From positions 8,445 to 72,444 of the forward strand of contig CAZCZZ010000013.1 of NCBI GenBank assembly GCA_964503335.1: 64,000 nucleotides of DNA, in the 5' to 3' direction. The notes under the pieces are model-generated. The model was given only the letters and a program-made list of their open reading frames with translations, was not told the origin of the DNA and ran no database searches. Both the position numbers and the translations under genes were made by a program. Positions 58,756-64,000 of the stretch are shown piece by piece. Numbering within the stretch: position 1 is the stretch's first letter; each line of letters starts with the position of its first letter. The stretch comes from CAZCZZ01 sp964503335 (GTDB lineage: Bacteria; Verrucomicrobiota; Kiritimatiellia; CAIVKH01).

Positions 58756-61275
58756 TTGCAGAGAGGACTGTACAGCATAGGGATAGCCTGTGCCTTGGTC
58801 GTGGAGGCCGGGGCGCTGGACGTCAATACGAACCAGCAGAGCGATGTCTGGGAGATGGTCTATTCCTCTACTGGGATGGCGGCCTCGGCGGACACGGATT
58901 CCGATGGCGTAAACAACCGGGGTGAAGCGATCGCCGGAACGGATCCCCAGAACGCAGCCTCCTACCCTGCGGTCGACCTCCTCACGTCGACGGGTTCCGT
59001 ACCCGTGGCTTGGGCCAGCCAGCCCGGCAAGCTCTACCAGGTTCTCGCTGCGGACGACCTCGCGAACCCGCTTTGGAGTGTCGTCACGAATGCGACGGGT
59101 GATGGTTCGGTTCTCTCGCACGCGCTCTCTGTCATTGCCACCACCCAGCGCTTTGTGCGTCTCACCGTCAGCGACGTTGATTCAGACGGCGACCAGCTTT
59201 CCGACTGGGAGGAAATGCAGATCGGATTCGATCCGGAGCGCACGAACACGGAACGCTTCTCCCAAACCGACCTGCAACGCGCAACAGCGGGCATGACCAT
59301 GATGAGTACGGTCACCGTCACAGTGGTGGACGGTGAGTGCTACGAACGCTGGCCCGACCCCGCCGTCATCGCGATCCGACGCAGCGGCGGCATCAAACCC
59401 ATCACCGTGAATCTCCTTATCAACGGCACCGCCACTCGCAACACCGACTACACCACGCAGCCCGGCAACACGATCGTGATTCCGGCGGGACGCCGCGAAG
59501 TGTGGGTTGAGATTTCACCCGTGGCCGATGCTCAGGATGCGGAGGCCACCGAGACTATCATCGTCACCGCGCAGGCCGGCACAGGCTACGTGCTCGGCAC
59601 AAACACATCGGCGACGGTGAACCTTGTAAATGAAACGGCCGCGAGCCTGCCGAATCCGAAATCGGCCGGACGCTTTCTCGTCCAGGCCGCGTTTGGTCCC
59701 GATGCGGACTCAACGAACGATGTCGATATCATCCCCGAAAACGTGGAACAGGTGCAGAGCCTCGGCTTCGACGACTGGATCGACGACCAGTTCACGCGAC
59801 CGGTCGGCCTGCTGCAGCCTTTCACCGAGTACGCGCCGAGCATTCCGGAGTTCTACACCGATCATAAGGAAGCCGCCTGGTGGAATCGCGCGATGGGCGT
59901 GACGAACCTCGCTCCGGGCGGCCCTGCCATCCTGCCCGACCCGCTCCGCCAGCGCGTGGCTTTCGCGCTGAGCCAGATCGTCGTGGTGTCCGACCGCGTC
60001 GAATCCCTCGGCGTGAACCCGATCGCCATGGCGAACTACTACGACACGATCGTCACCAACGCTTTCGGCAACTATCGAGATCTACTCTACAACGTCACGC
60101 TGCATCCCTGCATGGGCGTCTATCTCAGCCACCTGAAGAACCAGAAGCCCAACCCGACGAACAACATCTTTCCCGACGAGAATTATGCGCGCGAGATCAT
60201 GCAGCTTTTCTCCATCGGCCTGTGGGAGCTGAACCAGGACGGCACGCGCAAGCTGGACAACCTCGGCAAGCCGATCCCCACCTATGACAACGTGCGCATC
60301 ACCCAGTTCGCCCGCGTCTTCACGGGTTTGAGCTACGGCGGGGCGGGACAGAATTCGTTCCTCTTCGCCTCCGAGAACCTCGTTGCCCCGATGAAGATGT
60401 GGGACGCCTACCACGACTGCGACGCGAAGACGTTGTTGAACGGCCAGGTCATTCCCGCCCGCACGCCAAGCAACCCCGATACGGGCGCCACGGGCCTGCT
60501 CGATCTCAACGAGGCCATCAACAACATCTTCAACCACAGCAATGTCCCTCCGTTCGTCTGCAAACAGCTCATCCAGCGCTTCATCACGTCGAATCCCAGC
60601 ACCGGCTACATCTGGCGAGTCGCAGCGGCGTTCATCAACAACGGGTCGGGCGTGCGAGGCGATATGAAGGCCGTTATCAAAACGATGCTGCTCGACCCGG
60701 AAGCGCGCGACCCGGTGATGATGAGCGATCCGAAATTCGGAAAGCAGCGCGAGCCTTTCCTGCGCGTCGTGAACTTTGGCCGCGCCTTCAATGCTGCGTC
60801 GCAGGAAGGTTTCTATCCGCTCGATAACTTCTTCATGGATCACTACCAGGAGCCCATGAAGGCGCCGAGCGTCTTCAACTTTTATCTCCCCGGCTACACG
60901 CCACCTGGCCCCATCGGCGATGCCGGACTCGTGGGTCCTGAGTTCCAGATCCTCAACGCGGGCTCTGCGATGTCCACGGCGAACTATTATCTCAACGCCG
61001 TTCGCAGCGGCCTGCATCGCTGGGGCAGCGGACTGGCCTCACGCGCCGTGGTATGCGACCTCACGCAGGAGCTCGCCCTCGTGCAGAATATCGACGCGCT
61101 GGTTCGCCGCCTCGATCTCCACCTGACGTACGGAACCCTCAGCCCGCGTCACTTCCAGGTCATCCGCGAGGCGGTGGAGCGGGTGCCGGTCGGTATGTGG
61201 GAGTGGGAGAAGGAACGGGTGTACCTTGCGATCTATCTGATCACAACGTCCCCGGAGTTTTCGGTGATGCGATGA
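58756..61275 (+). CDS. DUF1800 exported protein with Ca-binding repeats and Calx-beta-like domain
   Basis: 839 residues from TTG, which has AAGGGG 8 nt upstream; a GTG 18 nt earlier is an alternative. Signal peptide QRGLYSIGIACALVVEAGA. Thrombospondin-3-like Ca motifs DTDSDGVNNRGEAIAGTDP and DSDGDQLSDWEEMQIGFDP follow, then a Calx-beta-like domain (about 195-300). The DUF1800 domain occupies about 310-839: SAGRFLVQAAFGPD, RQRVAFALSQIVVVS, NYYDTIVTNAFGNYRDLLYNVTLHPCMGVYLS, NYAREIMQLFSIGLWELNQDG and the C-terminal NFYLPGY region. DUF1800 and DUF1501 proteins are regularly adjacent; their shared activity is unknown. A promoter TTAACA-N16-TAGATT (58703-58730) is plausible. The stop overlaps the DUF1501 ATG. 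Confidence 0.88.
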   Translation: MQRGLYSIGIACALVVEAGALDVNTNQQSDVWEMVYSSTGMAASADTDSDGVNNRGEAIAGTDPQNAASYPAVDLLTSTGSVPVAWASQPGKLYQVLAADDLANPLWSVVTNATGDGSVLSHALSVIATTQRFVRLTVSDVDSDGDQLSDWEEMQIGFDPERTNTERFSQTDLQRATAGMTMMSTVTVTVVDGECYERWPDPAVIAIRRSGGIKPITVNLLINGTATRNTDYTTQPGNTIVIPAGRREVWVEISPVADAQDAEATETIIVTAQAGTGYVLGTNTSATVNLVNETAASLPNPKSAGRFLVQAAFGPDADSTNDVDIIPENVEQVQSLGFDDWIDDQFTRPVGLLQPFTEYAPSIPEFYTDHKEAAWWNRAMGVTNLAPGGPAILPDPLRQRVAFALSQIVVVSDRVESLGVNPIAMANYYDTIVTNAFGNYRDLLYNVTLHPCMGVYLSHLKNQKPNPTNNIFPDENYAREIMQLFSIGLWELNQDGTRKLDNLGKPIPTYDNVRITQFARVFTGLSYGGAGQNSFLFASENLVAPMKMWDAYHDCDAKTLLNGQVIPARTPSNPDTGATGLLDLNEAINNIFNHSNVPPFVCKQLIQRFITSNPSTGYIWRVAAAFINNGSGVRGDMKAVIKTMLLDPEARDPVMMSDPKFGKQREPFLRVVNFGRAFNAASQEGFYPLDNFFMDHYQEPMKAPSVFNFYLPGYTPPGPIGDAGLVGPEFQILNAGSAMSTANYYLNAVRSGLHRWGSGLASRAVVCDLTQELALVQNIDALVRRLDLHLTYGTLSPRHFQVIREAVERVPVGMWEWEKERVYLAIYLITTSPEFSVMR

Positions 61276-62702
61276 AGAGGGATCCCAACATGAGCAGATT
61301 CCAGAAACCCGGCCAGCCGATGTCGCGTCGCCGCTTTCTCGGCCAGGCCAGTTGCGCCGCGGTCACCGCCGTGCCGATGATCAATACGATCCTCAACCTC
61401 AAGCTCGCGGGAAGCGTCGCCGCCGCAGAGCCGGGTCCGGGCGAATACCGCGCCCTCGTCTGCCTGTTCCTGAACGGCGGCAACGACTCGTTCAATATGC
61501 TCGTTCCGCGCGGGCCGCAGTATTCGGAGTATGCGACGATCCGGCAGGACCTCGCGCTCGCAGAGAACACGCTTCTTCCGATCATCCCGCAGAACACGCC
61601 GAATCTCTTCGGCGTGCATCCGGGCATGCCGGAGCTCGCCGCTCTTTTCGAACAGGGCAACGCCGCGTTCGTGGCCAACGTCGGAACGCTCGTGGAGCCG
61701 ACCACGAAAGCCACGTTCGAGGCGGGCACGGCCAGCCTGCCGCTCGGACTCTTCTCGCATTCCGACCAGATCGAGCAGTGGCAGACTTCGCTGCCCGACA
61801 CGCGGACGGGCGTGGGCTGGGCCGGTCGCATGGCCGATCTCCTGCAGAGCCTGAACAGCGTGGACAAGGTTTCGATGAACATCTCGCTGTCGGGCAACAA
61901 CGTCTGGCAGACCGGACTGTCGGTGTTCGAATACGCCATCACGCCGACCGGCGCCGTCGGACTCAGCGGCTACAACTCGCAGTACACAAACAACCAGACC
62001 CTGATGCAGGTGCGCAGCGCCGCGGTGGATAGCCAGATGGCGATGATGTACACGAACCTCTTCGAGAAGACGTTTGCCACGTCGAAGAAGAATGCGCTCG
62101 AAGCGTACGATCTCTTTTCCGCGTCCACGGGCGGCGCGTTGCCACCCGGAGCAACGTTCCCCTCCACCACCCTCGGCCAGCAGTTCCAGATGGTGGCAAA
62201 GACCATCGCGGGCCGCGGCCAGCTCGGCATGACGCGCCAGACCTTCTTCATCGGTCTGGGCGGCTGGGATCATCACGACGAGGTGCTGCTGAACCAGGAA
62301 GCGATGCTACCCGTGGTCAGCGAGGCTATCGGGGACTTCTACAACGCGCTCGGACTGCTCGGCGTGCAGGATCAGGTCGTGACCTTCTCCGCCTCGGATT
62401 TCGGCCGCACGCTCACGTCGAACGGACGCGGCTCCGACCACGCATGGGGTGGCAATCATTTCATCGTCGGTGGCGGCGTCGATGGCCGGAAGATCTACGG
62501 CCAGTATCCATCGCTCTACGAAGACAACCCCCTCGATGTCGGCCGCGGTCGCCTTATCCCGACCACCTCCGCCGACGAATATTTCGCAGAGCTCGCGCTC
62601 TGGCTCGGCGTGAGCAAGTCAAGCCTGCCGCTCGTGCTGCCGAACATCACGCGATTCTATGACACGAATAGCGCGCCTTGGCCCATCGGGTGCCTGGGGT
62701 GA
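61272..62702 (+). CDS. DUF1501 exported protein (Tat substrate)
   Basis: 476 residues. The ATG overlaps the DUF1800 stop (ATGA). The Tat signal is SRRRFLGQASCAAVTAVPM, so the folded protein is exported. The DUF1501 domain, a branch of the alkaline-phosphatase/sulfatase fold, shows LVCLFLNGGNDSFNMLVP, FGVHPGMPELAALFEQGNAAFVANVGTLVEPTTK, SHSDQIEQWQT, FFIGLGGWDHHDE, FSASDFGRTLTSNGRGSDHAWGGNHFIVGGGV and a final ADEYFAELALWLGV. The metal-ligand-like D, H and D residues are kept. Function is unresolved. Confidence 0.93.
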   Translation: MKRDPNMSRFQKPGQPMSRRRFLGQASCAAVTAVPMINTILNLKLAGSVAAAEPGPGEYRALVCLFLNGGNDSFNMLVPRGPQYSEYATIRQDLALAENTLLPIIPQNTPNLFGVHPGMPELAALFEQGNAAFVANVGTLVEPTTKATFEAGTASLPLGLFSHSDQIEQWQTSLPDTRTGVGWAGRMADLLQSLNSVDKVSMNISLSGNNVWQTGLSVFEYAITPTGAVGLSGYNSQYTNNQTLMQVRSAAVDSQMAMMYTNLFEKTFATSKKNALEAYDLFSASTGGALPPGATFPSTTLGQQFQMVAKTIAGRGQLGMTRQTFFIGLGGWDHHDEVLLNQEAMLPVVSEAIGDFYNALGLLGVQDQVVTFSASDFGRTLTSNGRGSDHAWGGNHFIVGGGVDGRKIYGQYPSLYEDNPLDVGRGRLIPTTSADEYFAELALWLGVSKSSLPLVLPNITRFYDTNSAPWPIGCLG

Positions 62703-62707
62703 TGGTT

Positions 62708-62738
62708 GGACACGGACGGTCACGAACCTACACGGATG
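62708..62738 (+). repeat. Short 10-mer tandem repeat overlapping a start codon
   Basis: Three degenerate units with the core NNCACGGANN (GACACGGACG, GTCACGAACC, TACACGGATG). The last unit supplies the ATG of the following gene. Confidence 0.55.
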
Positions 62739-63221
62739 AAAAGATTCTCACTTCTCCTTCTCATCGCCCTTTCCTCCCTAATCATAATCATAATCTTAAT
62801 CGTAATCTTCCCCTCCCCTTCCCTCGTTTCCGAAACTCTCCCCATCCCTGAGTCCCTCAGTCCCCCTCCACCCCCAACCTCCTTCTCGCCCCTCGCATCA
62901 CGGCTCAACGACACGGCGAACTCGCCGGAGCAGGATCTGGAGGTCCTCCACTCGCTCATCCAGGAATTCATCGAGATCGTGAAAGAGCCCAACCGTCCGC
63001 CGTTGGGACTGAATGAAGACGTGGTCAAAGCGCTGACCGGACAGAACCGCATGAAACTCGCCACGATCCCGTCGAACCATTCGGCAATCGGCAGCGGCGG
63101 CCAGCTCATAGACCGCTGGGGCAGCCCCTACTTCATCCACCCCAGATCCGCCGACGCCTTCGAAGTCCGTTCCGCCGGTCCGGACAAAACCTTGTTCACG
63201 ACCGACGACATCACGCGGTAG
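62736..63221 (+). CDS. Small exported protein with GspG-like C-terminal domain
   Basis: 161 residues. The N-terminal hydrophobic segment LLLLIALSSLIIIIILIVIF, whose Ile/Leu run is encoded by hexamer repeats, is a signal or anchor. A Pro/Ser-rich linker (PESLSPPPPPTSF) follows. The C-terminal part NSPEQDLEVLHSLIQEFIEI...LIDRWGSPYFIHPRSADAFEVRSAGPDKTLFTTDDI has the D-x-W-G-x-P-Y...S-A-G-x-D pattern of type II secretion major-pseudopilin globular domains. It lacks a prepilin-type GFTLIE motif, so it is not itself a pseudopilin. 33 nt after the DUF1501 gene; possibly co-transcribed. Confidence 0.75.
   Translation: MKRFSLLLLIALSSLIIIIILIVIFPSPSLVSETLPIPESLSPPPPPTSFSPLASRLNDTANSPEQDLEVLHSLIQEFIEIVKEPNRPPLGLNEDVVKALTGQNRMKLATIPSNHSAIGSGGQLIDRWGSPYFIHPRSADAFEVRSAGPDKTLFTTDDITR
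62779..62808 (+). repeat. TAATCN hexamer tandem repeat encoding a membrane segment
   Basis: Five consecutive units: TAATCA twice, TAATCT, TAATCG, TAATCT. As period 6 is in frame with codons, the tract codes for alternating Ile with Ile/Leu/Val, the hydrophobic core of the protein's signal or anchor. Confidence 0.9.
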
Positions 63222-63226
63222 TCAAC

Positions 63227-63643
63227 TTACGCCTGGCGAAGATTCGCATCGGGAACACGTCGCGAGAGCCACAGAAGATACGAGCCCACAACAGCATCAA
63301 CCACAAAGCAGAACACGGGATACCAGCCGGGAACGCCGATGTTTGTGAAGAGCTGACTGTGCACCAAGTCATACAGTCCGTGCAGCAGCCAGAATACACC
63401 GACCACCACGGCTGACTTGCGGACGCTAACAAGTGCGAAGACCAGTCCGGCAACAACGAATGGCACGCCGTAGAGCATCTCCTTCATGCCCACAGCCGGC
63501 TCACCTGCCCGCAGTGCGAAGAACGCGTAGAGGCCAGGCAGAACGAGCAGGCCAATCGAATACAACCACCGCTCCCCGCGAATGAAGCGCGCGGTCCCAA
63601 TGGTAAAAACACCAACAGCCGCACCCACAAGGGCCTCAATCAC
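63227..63643 (-). CDS. Small membrane protein (DUF6010-like)
   Basis: 138 residues. A GTG start with AGGAG 8 nt upstream. Four to five helices: ALVGAAVGVFTIGTARF, WLYSIGLLVLPGLYAFFAL, MLYGVPFVVAGLVFALVSV, VVVGVFWLLHGLYDLVHS and YPVFCFVVDAVVGSYLLWL. The conserved block HGLYDLVHSQLFTNIGVPGWYPVFC resembles the DUF6010 signature, with two membrane-embedded His that might bind metal. Converges with the preceding gene, 5 nt apart. Function is unknown. Confidence 0.78.
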   Translation of the reverse strand: MIEALVGAAVGVFTIGTARFIRGERWLYSIGLLVLPGLYAFFALRAGEPAVGMKEMLYGVPFVVAGLVFALVSVRKSAVVVGVFWLLHGLYDLVHSQLFTNIGVPGWYPVFCFVVDAVVGSYLLWLSRRVPDANLRQA

Positions 63644-64000
63644 AATTGTCTCCTCTCGAGCGTTCAGGCTGAGGAGACCCGACGCTTCGGCGGGTATCCT
63701 CCAGCCTGTGGTTCGATCCTACTATTTTCCAATGTCTGGATTTCCGGGTTCAGGGGTCTTCCAACCTCTGGATATCTCGTCCTGTTTCCGATGTCTCAGG
63801 TCAGTTGACTGTACTACCCAGCTCGCCCGCTACGGGATTATCGGGTTTCCCCACCCCGCCCAGGGACTCACGTTGTCCGTTCACCGGTAGTGTGACTCAT
63901 CCCGCTCAATTGTCCGGTTTCGTTTGTCGGTTATTTCTGCGATCGAACAGTATTGGTTTACCGGACCATAACTGCATTGCGTTTGGATTTTGACGGGTGT
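63644..64000. other. Right-hand non-coding region with paired TTCCAA-type repeats
   Basis: No convincing gene is seen; the longest frame (about 60 codons from 63805) has no recognisable features. The region contains two imperfect palindromes of the TTCCAANNNCTGGA type at 63727-63740 and 63759-63772 (32 bp apart, as at 46822-46868). It also has an inverted pair GTCCGGT (63912-63918)/ACCGGAC (63960-63966). It is presumably the upstream region of the small membrane protein gene and of a gene beyond the window. Confidence 0.5.

Noticed and set aside
62736..63221. Type II secretion major pseudopilin
   Set aside because: The globular part resembles GspG, but the N-terminus lacks the prepilin peptidase motif (G/FTLxE) and no secretion genes are adjacent.
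63805..63993. Possible small gene near the right edge
   Set aside because: Pro/Ser-rich 62-codon frame without a ribosome-binding site, signal or recognisable motif; it overlaps repeat-rich non-coding sequence.
1..64000. tRNA, rRNA or CRISPR genes
   Set aside because: No cloverleaf-like, ribosomal RNA-like or repeat-spacer pattern was recognised in any intergenic space by eye; a covariance-model scan was not possible.

Overview
The window is a GC-rich bacterial scaffold with three 100-N gaps (5092-5191, 16800-16899, 50707-50806). Several features point to the PVC superphylum, most likely Kiritimatiellota or Verrucomicrobiota. These are PEP-CTERM sorting signals, an autotransporter-type strand-repeat protein, a DUF1800/DUF1501 exported pair, very large secreted Ig/Calx-beta/glycine-rich proteins, a Gld-type ABC exporter with DUF4340, an octaheme cytochrome with TPRs, and an alpha2-type glycyl-tRNA synthetase. 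This placement is inferred from gene content, not from a marker phylogeny.

Layout. 1-4.3 kb: end of a membrane PAS sensor, a collapsed nucleotidyltransferase module, an octaheme c-type cytochrome, and a Doc/AbrB toxin-antitoxin pair. 4.3-10.8 kb (minus strand): a sugar dehydrogenase fragment, then an aspartate-family operon read from right to left: threonine/isoleucine leader peptide, attenuator, homoserine dehydrogenase, phosphoglycerate-mutase-like homoserine kinase, aspartate kinase and citramalate synthase. The leader closely resembles the enterobacterial thrL peptide and carries mutually exclusive terminator and antiterminator hairpins; it is the most notable regulatory find.

11.4-31.4 kb (minus strand): four consecutive, translationally coupled genes for giant exported proteins (about 2526, 275, 733 and up to about 3130 residues). 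The first carries an internal PEP-CTERM signal and the last contains 1.1-kb perfect-looking direct repeats. 31.6-38.5 kb: polyprenyl diphosphate synthase, a REPIN-like element, a gene remnant, an FHA membrane protein, glycyl-tRNA synthetase and two TPR proteins. 38.7-47.3 kb: a PEP-CTERM strand-repeat protein, a hybrid histidine kinase, a PilZ protein, a metallo-beta-lactamase-fold hydrolase, a YfcE-type phosphoesterase and a YkgJ-type Cys-cluster protein.

47.3-58.7 kb (minus strand): a nine-gene envelope operon: HtrA protease, ABC ATPase, permease, GldG-like protein, DUF4340 protein, AsmA-like protein, PrmA, a small membrane protein and a family 9 glycosyltransferase. The 50707 gap inside the AsmA gene is a false gap, because the same 55 bases flank it on both sides. 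58.7-64 kb: a DUF1800/DUF1501 pair, a small exported protein whose hydrophobic segment is encoded by a hexamer tandem repeat, and a small membrane protein.

A second theme is short-period (6, 7 or 10 nt) degenerate tandem repeats, often arranged as inverted arms. They sit just upstream of start codons (cimA, hom, glyS and others) and once in frame inside the cytochrome gene. A pair of TTCCAA-type palindromes spaced exactly 32 bp apart occurs at two unrelated loci.
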